NCBI RefSeq assembly: GCF_000177675.1
Contig: NZ_ADGX01000065.1
Coordinates: 1 to 47,757, forward strand
Origin: Parafrankia sp. EUN1f
GTDB lineage: Bacteria; Actinomycetota; Actinomycetes; Frankiales; Frankiaceae
Length of the DNA: 47,757 nt
Direction of reading: 5' to 3'
The notes beneath the pieces are model-generated. The model did not search any database. It was not told where the DNA came from and saw nothing but the letters and a program-made list of their open reading frames with translations. How positions within the stretch are numbered: the stretch's first letter is position 1; each line of letters begins with the position of its first letter. Below are positions 34,860-42,227 of the stretch, one piece after another. A program made the translations under genes and the position numbers.

Positions 34860-35827
34860 CCACGGCTCCACACGCGCGGCCCGCCGGGGCGGTGCTGATC
34901 ACCGGCAGTGGCTCGGGGATCGGGGCCGCCACCGCGGTGGCCGCGGCCCAGGCCGGCTACCGGGTGGTGGCCACCGTGTATTCCCTCGACCGTGCCGAGG
35001 ACCTGCGGGCCCGGATCGCGGCCGGCGGGCCCGGCCTCTCCGTCGACATCCGTGAGCTCGACGTCACCCGGGAGGAGCAGATCGCAGCCGTCGTGGCGGA
35101 CGTCGTGACGGACTACGGCGCTCTGCACGGCGTCATCAGCAACGCCGGGGTCACCCTGATGGCCACCTTCGAGAGCGAGTCGCTGGCGAGCTACCGGCGC
35201 GTGTTCGAGGTGAACTTCTTCGGTCCCGTCGCGGTGCTGAAGCAGGCGATGCCGCACCTGCGGGCCAGCGGTGGCCGGATCATCGCGGTCGGCAGCATCA
35301 ACGGGGTGCTGGGTCTGCCCTTCCAGGAGTCGTACGGCGCCTCGAAGTTCGCGCTCGAGGGACTTCTGGAGAGCCTGGCGCCGGTCGCGCGGCGGCTCGG
35401 GGTCGCGGTCTCCGTGGTCAGCCCGGGGCATGTCTCCGGTACCGCCATCTTCCGGGACCACGACCCGAACCGGTTCCTCGCCGAGGCGCCCGAGCCCTAC
35501 GGCGCGGTGATCGACGAGTACTTCGGCAACTGGTCCAGCGGCGACGTCACCGACGTGCCCGCCACCCAGCCGGTGACGGAGGTGGCCGAGATCATCGTCG
35601 GGGTGCTGGCCAGCGCGGACCCGGGCTTCCGGTACACCACCTCCCCGGCCGGCCACCAGCTGCTCGCGCACAAGCTGCTCGATCCCACCGGGAACGCGCT
35701 CGCCCGCCGGATCGGCGGCTGGCTCGACCCCACCACCCGCCGGCCGGTGCCGGTCGACGGGGTGCCGGTCGACGGGGAGCCGGCCGACGGTGTCGCCGGT
35801 GCGGACAGCGACGCCGTGCTCCGGTGA
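34856..35827 (+). CDS. Short-chain dehydrogenase/reductase
   Basis: A 323-residue classical SDR. The cofactor motif TGSGSGIG is near residues 16-23, SNAG lies near 96, and the catalytic Ser, Tyr and Lys are in GSINGVLGLPFQESYGASK. Substrate-binding residues follow VVSPGHVSGT. The C-terminal tail contains a short repeat (PVDGVPVDGEPADG) not typical of the family. It overlaps the GH78-like gene by ATGA, so both are probably co-translated. It would oxidise or reduce an alcohol or ketone of a small molecule; the target cannot be named. Confidence 0.9.
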   Translation: MTTAPHARPAGAVLITGSGSGIGAATAVAAAQAGYRVVATVYSLDRAEDLRARIAAGGPGLSVDIRELDVTREEQIAAVVADVVTDYGALHGVISNAGVTLMATFESESLASYRRVFEVNFFGPVAVLKQAMPHLRASGGRIIAVGSINGVLGLPFQESYGASKFALEGLLESLAPVARRLGVAVSVVSPGHVSGTAIFRDHDPNRFLAEAPEPYGAVIDEYFGNWSSGDVTDVPATQPVTEVAEIIVGVLASADPGFRYTTSPAGHQLLAHKLLDPTGNALARRIGGWLDPTTRRPVPVDGVPVDGEPADGVAGADSDAVLR

Positions 35828-35888
35828 CCGCCGGCGGTTCTCAGCACGGACGCCCACAGGAACATGACGCTCTTTCTGGAGGTCTGGC

Positions 35889-36752
35889 ATGACCAAGGCG
35901 AGAAGTGAGCTGGCGGAGTCGGTCGCGCAGTGGTACGACCGGCTTGTCGACGAGGATCCGGGGAAACTCGTCGAGGGCGCCACGGACGATCTCAACTACC
36001 ACATGGGTTACTGGGACTCGCCGCAGGACGACGCCTCGCTGGAGGAGGCGGCGGAGCGCCTCACCGAGGTGTCGATCGAGCAGCTCGGGGCGCGGGCGAC
36101 CGACCGGGTGCTCGACGTCGGCTCAGGGCTCGGCCACCCGGCGATCCGGCTGCACCGGGCCACCGGCGCGTCCGTCGTCGGGGTCTCCATCAGCGAGAAG
36201 CAGGTCATCAGGGCGAACGAGCGATCCGCCGCCGCCGGGCTCGCCGGGCAGGTCTCCTTCGAGCACGCGGACGCCGCGGACCTCCCGTTCGAGGCCGACT
36301 CGTTCGACGCCGCGTGGGCGCTGGAGTCCATCATCCACGTGCCCGACCGGGCCCGGGTCTTCGCCGAGATCGCCCGGGTCGTCCGGCCGGGCGGGCGCAT
36401 CGTGGTGACGGACGTCTTCGAACGGGAACCCGTCGCGCCCGAGGACCTCGCCGACGCCGAAAGCTTCTGGGCCCGGCAGTCCTTCGGCCCGCGCATCCGC
36501 CTGGACGACTATCCGGTTCTGCTCCGGGGCGCCGGTCTGCGGCTGCTGGAGCTGCGGGACATCACCGTGAACGTCATCCCGAAGACGTCCACCCTGATCA
36601 CCGAGCGGGCGGTGGCGGCGAAGGAGTACCTCGACGAGTACTTCGAGAACGGCGTTCCGAAGGAGTTCTCCGCGGACGGTCTCGACTTCGGCAGGTTCCG
36701 CTGGCTGGGCTATCTGATCGCGGTCGCCGAGCTCCCGGCGGGCCGGGACTGA
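35889..36752 (+). CDS. SAM-dependent methyltransferase (RebM / rifamycin O-methyltransferase-like)
   Basis: A 287-residue class I methyltransferase. Motif I is LDVGSGLG (about residues 77-84), with the downstream GVSISEKQVIRANE acidic region, FDAAWALESIIHV and the post-motif VVRPGGRIVVTDVF. The N-terminal SVAQWYDRLVDE... LNYHMGYWD is the lid typical of small-molecule O-, N- or C-methyltransferases, such as RebM and the 27-O-demethylrifamycin SV methyltransferase. ATG 35889 follows GGAGG by six bases. It comes 61 bases after the SDR on the same strand and is a plausible polyketide-tailoring enzyme. Confidence 0.9.
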   Translation: MTKARSELAESVAQWYDRLVDEDPGKLVEGATDDLNYHMGYWDSPQDDASLEEAAERLTEVSIEQLGARATDRVLDVGSGLGHPAIRLHRATGASVVGVSISEKQVIRANERSAAAGLAGQVSFEHADAADLPFEADSFDAAWALESIIHVPDRARVFAEIARVVRPGGRIVVTDVFEREPVAPEDLADAESFWARQSFGPRIRLDDYPVLLRGAGLRLLELRDITVNVIPKTSTLITERAVAAKEYLDEYFENGVPKEFSADGLDFGRFRWLGYLIAVAELPAGRD

Positions 36753-36923
36753 TTTCGGGCGGCGCATGGGTGGACGGTTCGGCGGGAGGTGGCGAGTACC
36801 GGCCCCTGGAGAGTCTCCGGGGGCCGGCGACGGACGCGGACGCCACGTGTCGTCCCCGGCCGTCGTGCCGGGCGGGTGCCTTTTCCCCGCTGCTGGCGGA
36901 GGCGGGTCGGCAGAAGGGCCGGG

Positions 36924-37981
36924 TCAGAAGGGCCCGCGGAAGGCCGCGGCGCTGTCCTCCAGCGGCACGAGCTCCCGGCGCCGCTCTCCCAGCAGGTCCA
37001 GGCAGGCCCGCGCGATCGTGTTGGCGTTCGGGTGCCATGCGTTCTCCAACGGCATCGAGACCGGCGCCGGGCTGTCCGGAGGAGTGACCCGGCGCACCGG
37101 GGCGCGCAGCACCTCGGGAACGTTCTCCGCGATCACCGCCGCCACCTCCGCGGCGAACCCGTACCGGGCCCAGCTCGTGTCGGCGACGACCACGCGGCCG
37201 GTCCTGGCCACCGACTCGCAGATGATCCGCTCGTCCAGCGGGCGGATGCTGCGCACGTCGACGACCTCGACCTCGATGCCCTCCTGCTCGGCGAGCAGCC
37301 GCGCCGCCCGCTCGGCCTCGTACACCATCAGCGACGTGGCCACCACCGTCACATCCCGGCCTGGGCGGGCGAGGCGCCCGACGCCGAACGCGATCCCGAC
37401 GGGCTCCTCGGGGATCTCGCCGGCCAGCGGGTACAGGCTGCGATGCTCCAGCAGCACCACCGGGTTGTCTCCGCGCAGCGCCTCGACCAGCAGACCCTTG
37501 GCGTCGGCGGGGGACGCGGGCGCGGCGACGTGGAGGCCGGGATAGTGGCCGAAGGTGGCGTGCGGGCTCTGCGAGTGCGTGGCGCCCTGCCCCCACCCCG
37601 CCCCACCACCGCGCGGGTCACCACCGGCACGCCGCCGTCGTTCCCGTACATGTAGCGCCATTTGGCGGCGAGGTTCACCAGCGCGTCGGATGCGAGGAAC
37701 AGGAAGTCCGCGCGGATGTGCACGACCAGTGGGCGCAGTCCGGCCGCCGCGAGCCCCACCGCGATGCCGGTGCAGCTGTTCTCGGAGTTCGGGACGTCGA
37801 CGACCCGCGCGCCGCCGAAACGCTCGAAGGCGGCCTTCGTCGTGCCGAACGTGCCCTTGTGGTCGTCGACGCCCTCTCCGAGCACGATCACGGACGGATC
37901 CGAGGCCATGCACTGGACCGTCGCCTCGCTGACGGCCTCCTGGTAGGTGAGCGTCCGCACCGGGCGTCCTCGTGAAGTCAT
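36924..37981 (-). CDS. TPP-dependent 2-oxo acid dehydrogenase E1 beta subunit, with one-base frameshift
   Basis: The N-terminal half (from ATG 37981) reads TYQEAVSEATVQCMASD, VIVLGEGV, NSENSCTGIAVGLAAAG and RADFLFLASDALVNLAAKWRYMYG. The C-terminal half is in another frame: GATHSQSPHATFGHYPGLHVAAPASPADAKGLL, then the transketolase C-domain ending near 36924. The break falls in C/G runs at about 37590-37604. One added base gives GRGWGQGATHSQ, the normal family motif. It is either a sequencing error or a real inactivating loss. Its start overlaps the E1 alpha stop (ATGA). E1 alpha/beta decarboxylate a 2-oxo acid (pyruvate, branched chain, or acetoin) on thiamine diphosphate. Confidence 0.82.
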
Positions 37982-39009
37982 CGGTGGTCGACTCCGTGGC
38001 CGTTGTGATCGTGGTCGCGGGCGTGGTGACCGGGCCCGTAGGCACCGTCGAGCAGCGACGCGAGGGAGGGCCACGGCGCGGCCCTGGCCAGCCGGACGGC
38101 CTCGTGCAGCTCGGCGCGGAACCGGGAGTCCCATTCGCCGACCCGCTCGGCGATGTCCGGCACCATGGGCTCGGCCGCCGCGGTGGCCCGGCGGATCGGG
38201 CACCCCGCCATCCAGGCGTCGATCTCCTCCCGGCTCCGGTAGCCGTGATCATGGTCCCATCCCGGTCCGGCGTGCTCGCGCCACCGGTAGGTGCGCAGCT
38301 CCAGGAAGGCCGGCCCGCCGCCGTCGCGCGCCCGTTCCGCAGCCTCGCCCGCGGCGGCGTGCACCGCCGAGACGTCGTTGCCGTCGACGTCGCGCGACCA
38401 CACACCGTAGGCGGCGACCCGCTCGCTGATCGTGGTGGCTGTCGGCTGGCGCACCCGCAGCGGCGAGGAGACCGAGTAGAGGTTGTTCTCGCAGACGAAG
38501 ACGACCGGGACCCGGTGCACCGCGGCGAAGTTCACCGACTCGTGGAACGTGCCCTCCTCGACCGCCCCGTCACCGAAGAAGGTCACCGCCACCCGGTTCT
38601 GGCCGGTCAGCGCGAAGGCCCAGGCCGCCCCGACCGCGACCGGGATCATCTCGGCGAGGATCGCGGCCGAGCCGTCGAAGCCCACGGCCCGGTCGACCAG
38701 GTGCATGGAGCCGCCACGGCCGCGCGCGCAGCCGGTCTGCCTGCCGTGCAGCTCGGCGACCATCGCCCGCAGATCGCCACCCTTCGCCAGGTAGGGCGCG
38801 TGCGAGCGGTGCCCGGCGTAGACGACGTCGGTGGGGCGCAGGGCCGCGCACACACCGACGGCGGTCGCCTCCTGCCCGATCGAGAAGTGGGCCGGCGTCC
38901 GCATCTCCTGCTCGTCGCGGTACAGCTCGGCGAGCTCCTCCTCCACGCACCGGATCCGCACCATGTCGCGGATCATCCGAGCTGCCGCCTGGCCGTTCTG
39001 GCGCGTCAC
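37978..39009 (-). CDS. TPP-dependent 2-oxo acid dehydrogenase E1 alpha subunit
   Basis: A 343-residue E1 alpha of the pyruvate/acetoin dehydrogenase group. The thiamine-diphosphate motif runs from FFGDGAVEEGTFHESVNFA to VFVCENN. Other blocks are HFSIGQEATAVGV, YAGHRSHAPYLAKGGDL and GRGGSMHL. GTG 39009 follows GAGGAG by nine bases. The C-terminus is His/Asp-rich (HHARDHDHNGHG), unusual for the family. No E2 (lipoyl acyltransferase) or E3 gene is near, so the pair either borrows these or passes the two-carbon unit to another acceptor. Confidence 0.92.
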   Translation of the reverse strand: MTRQNGQAAARMIRDMVRIRCVEEELAELYRDEQEMRTPAHFSIGQEATAVGVCAALRPTDVVYAGHRSHAPYLAKGGDLRAMVAELHGRQTGCARGRGGSMHLVDRAVGFDGSAAILAEMIPVAVGAAWAFALTGQNRVAVTFFGDGAVEEGTFHESVNFAAVHRVPVVFVCENNLYSVSSPLRVRQPTATTISERVAAYGVWSRDVDGNDVSAVHAAAGEAAERARDGGGPAFLELRTYRWREHAGPGWDHDHGYRSREEIDAWMAGCPIRRATAAAEPMVPDIAERVGEWDSRFRAELHEAVRLARAAPWPSLASLLDGAYGPGHHARDHDHNGHGVDHR

Positions 39010-39069
39010 GCCGTGCCACTCCTCGCCGTCGCATGCGGGCTGTGCGGGTGGGCGGCCTGGCCGCGCGGG

Positions 39070-40260
39070 TCAGGAGTGGCGCAGATACGCCTCGAGCCGG
39101 TCCGCGGCGCGGACGGCACCGCCGCCCGACCGGATGCGTTCGCGCAGGTCCGCCAGGCGAAGTCGGACGGCCTCGTCGTTCACCAGCGTCTCCACCTCGG
39201 CGAGCACCCGTGCTCCGTCCAGCTCCTCGTGCGGGACCACCGTGGCGACGCCCAGCCCGCGCGCCGTGTCGGCGGAGGGCAGGTAGTCGGGCCCGGCCGG
39301 GACGATGACCGACGGTGTGGCCGTGTACAGCGCCTCGAACAGGGAGCCGTTGCCGCCATGGGTCACGAACGCCCGGGCATGCGCCAACACGCTGATGTTG
39401 GACACCCATCGGTGGATCTCGACGTTCGGCGCGAGGTGGCCGAGCCGGTCGACGTCGTCCTGCGGGAGGTTGTCGCCGACGGTGGCGACGAGGTGCCACG
39501 GCTGGTCGACGAAGGCCTCGGCGACGGTGCGGAAGAAGTGCAGCTTGTCGTTGTGCACACCGCCGATGGAGGCGAGGACGACCGGCAGGTTCGACGCCGG
39601 TGGCTGCCAGACACCGAGGAAGTTCCGGTTCTCCACGCTGGGCCCGACGAAGACGACCTGGCTGGGGTCGAAGGTCTCGTGGGCCGGCTGGAACCAGGGC
39701 GGTACGAAGGAGATGGTGAACTCGGCGACCCGTCGCCTCGTCCACAGGAAGTCCGGTAGCTGGTCCGCGAGCCCGAAAGCCGCCAGCGCTTCGGCGATCT
39801 CCTCGGTCGGGTCGGTCAGTCGGAAGCTGGGTACGAACTGCGCCACGTGGTCGAAGTACGAGTAGTGGTCGTTGGAGAGGGTGCTCACCGTGAGCAGCAC
39901 TCCGGGTAGATCCCAGGTGCGGGCCAGGATCCGGCCGGCCTGGAAGGCGGCCTCGTCGTAGGCGACGGCGTCCGGCCGATCTGGTCCGAGATGCTCCTGG
40001 GCCGCGCGCAGAATGTCGAGGTTCTCGCGGAAGAACGCCTTCTGCGGGGCCGCGAGATCGCCGCCCCTGAGGCTGGTCAGCGGATCCTTCGACGGATAGC
40101 CGATGACCTCCGCGCCGGTGCCGCGAACCCGGTCGGTCAGATGATCGGCGACGACGTAGCTCACCCGGTTGCCCCGCTGGACGAGCTCGCTGACGATACC
40201 TAGCTTGGGCAGGATGTGCGCATTCGACGGAATGTCAAGTACCAGGACGTGAAAGGGCAC
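39070..40260 (-). CDS. MGT-family (GT1) macrolide-type glycosyltransferase
   Basis: About 396 residues. The N-terminus VPFHVLVLDIPSNAHILPKLGIVSEL is the acceptor-domain start of OleD-like glycosyltransferases. The donor site is HGGNGSLFEAL (His-Gly-Gly and the Glu) followed by TPSVIVPAGPDYLPSADTARGLG, where the usual DQ is replaced. Such enzymes glucosylate macrolides or rifamycin-like products for self-protection, or attach sugars during biosynthesis. GTG 40260 is chosen because it matches the family start; an in-frame ATG at 40359 with a G-rich stretch upstream is an alternative. It may be self-resistance for a macrolactam product; this is inference. Confidence 0.85.
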   Translation of the reverse strand: MPFHVLVLDIPSNAHILPKLGIVSELVQRGNRVSYVVADHLTDRVRGTGAEVIGYPSKDPLTSLRGGDLAAPQKAFFRENLDILRAAQEHLGPDRPDAVAYDEAAFQAGRILARTWDLPGVLLTVSTLSNDHYSYFDHVAQFVPSFRLTDPTEEIAEALAAFGLADQLPDFLWTRRRVAEFTISFVPPWFQPAHETFDPSQVVFVGPSVENRNFLGVWQPPASNLPVVLASIGGVHNDKLHFFRTVAEAFVDQPWHLVATVGDNLPQDDVDRLGHLAPNVEIHRWVSNISVLAHARAFVTHGGNGSLFEALYTATPSVIVPAGPDYLPSADTARGLGVATVVPHEELDGARVLAEVETLVNDEAVRLRLADLRERIRSGGGAVRAADRLEAYLRHS

Positions 40261-40430
40261 CGCAATGGTCCGTTCTGCCGGATTGACAGCCGTCGGCTGG
40301 CCCGCTCCCCGGATGGGGCGGGCAGCGAGCACAAGGACGGGCCGGGAGTGCGGAACCATCGTCACCGACCCCCCGTCGCGCTCCAACCCGTAGGACACCC
40401 CTGTCCGGGTGGGGCCGCCGGCTCCGATTC

Positions 40431-40478
40431 GGGTGCCCGGGTGCCCGGGTGCGTGGGTGCGTGGGTGCGTGGGTGCGT
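40431..40478. repeat. Six tandem 8-bp units in an intergenic region
   Basis: gggtgccc occurs twice, then gggtgcgt four times without gaps. It lies about 170 bp upstream of the glycosyltransferase start. An 8-bp unit outside coding sequence can change copy number by slippage and alter promoter spacing. Confidence 0.85.
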
Positions 40479-40524
40479 GGTCGTCCTGCGCGCCGCTGGG
40501 CGCGAGCGTCCGGCAACGCGCGAA

Positions 40525-40570
40525 CGGCCCGTTCCTCGCGCCCGGAGGGGGACGGGGGAGGAACGGGCCG
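40525..40570 (-). terminator. Hairpin after the LUD gene
   Basis: Perfect 13-bp arms cggcccgttcctc and gaggaacgggccg with a 20-base loop begin about 20 bases past the LUD-protein stop. No T-run is present. Confidence 0.55.
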
Positions 40571-40590
40571 GTACCCGGCGGAGCGGGGAG

Positions 40591-41223
40591 TCAGTAGCCG
40601 ATGACCTCGCGGACCAGGACCACCGTGCCGCGCTCCGGGAACGCCTCGCGCTCGAGGATCAGGATGCGGCCGATGAACGAGCCCTGGTTGTAGAGTTCCT
40701 GCAACCGCTGGTCTTCGCGGGGCAGGCTGTAGGTGCGCAACCGGCGCAGTCCGGTCTCGAGGTCCGCGACGATCTTCTGCGCACCGACGACCCAGTAGGC
40801 CAGCTTGGCTCCGGAGGCGTAGGGGGCGAACTGGCTGCCACTGGCGGAGGCGACGAGCAGGCGTCCGTCCTCGGTCACCGCGTGGACGCTGCCGACGACG
40901 ACCTCCGGGGTGGCCCCGAGCCGGATCGTCTTCCACACGTCGTCCGCGGACGGCGGGCCGGCCTGGGCGCGCACGGAGACGTAGTCACCCGAGGTGTCGA
41001 TGTCCGCGGTGATCCCCGAGAGCTCCAGCGTCTGGCTGGACGCGGTGAAGATCTCGCGGTCGCGGGGGAGGAGCTGGCCGAGCAGGGTCCGGGCGTCGGC
41101 CGCGGTGTCGACGATGTGGACGACGAAGCCGTTGTCCCGCAGTGCGGCGGCCGCGCGGTTCAGGGCCGCCTCGTCGGCGGGTACGGAAAAGGCCTCGTCG
41201 AGGACGGGTGCTTCGACAGTCAT
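40591..41223 (-). CDS. LUD-domain protein (LutC/YkgG family)
   Basis: A 210-residue LUD-domain protein. Typical features are LRDNGFVVHIVDTAADAR, IFTASSQTLELSGI, GSVHAVTEDGRLLVAS and the end block YWVVGAQKIVADLETGLRR. Relatives include LutC of the LutABC lactate oxidase, but LutA and LutB are absent here. Stand-alone LUD proteins are common in actinomycetes and of unknown role. It is transcribed divergently from the HxlR regulator with a 118-bp gap and ends before a strong hairpin. Confidence 0.88.
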   Translation of the reverse strand: MTVEAPVLDEAFSVPADEAALNRAAAALRDNGFVVHIVDTAADARTLLGQLLPRDREIFTASSQTLELSGITADIDTSGDYVSVRAQAGPPSADDVWKTIRLGATPEVVVGSVHAVTEDGRLLVASASGSQFAPYASGAKLAYWVVGAQKIVADLETGLRRLRTYSLPREDQRLQELYNQGSFIGRILILEREAFPERGTVVLVREVIGY

Positions 41224-41341
41224 GTCTGATCTCTCTGTGGATGGGTCGGCGTTCCGAGTGGAGGCCAGTCATATTCTCGACAATGATGAAGCTGCTCCGG
41301 AAGACGGCACTTTTTTCTGCCTTGGTTACCTGGAGGGAACT

Positions 41342-41743
41342 GTGACGACTGGCGCCGCCGACGAGACCGACCACCACCGGATCGCGACCGTCCTGGCCGC
41401 CCGTGGCGAGGATGCCTGCCATGTGCGGGAGGTACTGGACCGCATCGGTGACAAGTGGTCGATAGCGGTCGTGCACAAGCTGGCCGACAGTCCGCGGCGA
41501 TTCTCTGAGCTGCGCCGGGACATTCCCGGCATCAGCCAGCGAATGCTGACCGCGGCGCTGCGTGGCCTGGAACGGGACGGATTCGTCGACCGGACCGTGC
41601 ATGCGTCGGTGCCACCCCGGGTGGACTACGCCCTCACCCCGCTGGGACGTGCCCTGTTGGACAGCACCTGGCCGCTGATGAACTGGGTCCTGGGGCACAC
41701 CGACGACATCAGGGACGCCCGCCGGGAGTACGACGCCCGGTGA
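41342..41743 (+). CDS. HxlR-family winged-helix regulator
   Basis: A 133-residue HxlR regulator: CHVREVLDRIGDKWSIAVVHKL, RRFSELRRDIPGISQRMLTAALRGLERDGFV and the wing DYALTPLGRALLD. GTG 41342 follows GGAGG closely. The Cys at the start of the domain is in the position used for redox sensing by YodB/QorR-type members. Divergent orientation to the LUD gene suggests that it controls it, through the shared 118-bp spacer. Such regulators typically respond to quinones, aldehydes or oxidants. Confidence 0.9.
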   Translation: MTTGAADETDHHRIATVLAARGEDACHVREVLDRIGDKWSIAVVHKLADSPRRFSELRRDIPGISQRMLTAALRGLERDGFVDRTVHASVPPRVDYALTPLGRALLDSTWPLMNWVLGHTDDIRDARREYDAR

Positions 41744-41866
41744 ATCCAGGCGAGGTCGACCCGCGGTGCTTCAGGCGTGCGCCGGCGGAGCCCGGCCGCC
41801 GTCTGGTGGCCAGGGCCACCTGGCAACAAGACTAGACAAAACGGGCGCAGGGTTGTTTGGCAATCC

Positions 41867-41917
41867 GCAAGAGTTGAGGATTTTGGTGTCAGAACGACCG
41901 CGATCCTCAACTCTTGC
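41867..41917. repeat. 15-bp perfect inverted repeat, possible bidirectional terminator
   Basis: Arms gcaagagttgaggat and atcctcaactcttgc flank 21 bases. The local sequence is less GC-rich than its surroundings. It lies between the HxlR gene (plus) and the genes that end at 42 kb (minus), where a two-way terminator is expected. No T-run is present, and an operator or mobile-element end is also possible. Confidence 0.5.
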
Positions 41918-41968
41918 CAGGCAGCAATCGCAGCCGGTAGTGGTCGAGCTGGTGGGCCGAGCAGGGGC

Positions 41969-42205
41969 TCACACCGGCGGCCGGGCGGTGGGCATCCGGC
42001 GCAGCGTGTCCAGGACGACGGACTCCGGGACGTCGCGGACGAGCTCGGGGCCGCGCGGGCCGTCCAGCACGAACGTGAGCCCGGTCTGGACGGACTTCTT
42101 GTCCAGCAGCATCAGCCGGACGAGCATCCCGAGGTCCACCCCGGTGGGCAGGGCAGTCGGCAGGCCGTAGCCGGCGACGACGGTGTGGTGCTCCTCGACC
42201 CGCGC
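41969..42205 (-). pseudogene. C-terminal fragment of a 3-dehydroquinate synthase-family gene (AroB / RifG-like)
   Basis: The minus-strand frame ending at the stop 41969-41971 reads VEEHHTVVAGYGLPTALP, then VRLMLLDKKSVQTGLTFVL and LVRDVPESVVLDTLRRMP. This is the last ~75 residues of dehydroquinate-synthase-type cyclases, including the conserved DKK and the GLP...LP turn. The NAD-binding and catalytic domains are missing. Upstream, the frame runs without similarity into the 3' end of the molybdoenzyme gene, whose stop is at 42228-42230. No plausible start or ribosome site is present. It is a remnant at a recombination junction. The end wording resembles the aminodehydroquinate synthases of ansamycin clusters as much as AroB of primary metabolism; I cannot decide by eye. 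Confidence 0.7.
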
Positions 42206-42227
42206 CGGGCCGCGGGGGCTTTCGACG

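Noticed and set aside
31992-34871. 959-codon minus-strand frame opposite the GH78-like gene
   Set aside because: No recognisable domain, and it conflicts with a well-supported three-gene plus-strand run.
40431-40478. CRISPR-like array
   Set aside because: Units are 8 bp with no spacers; it is a simple tandem repeat.
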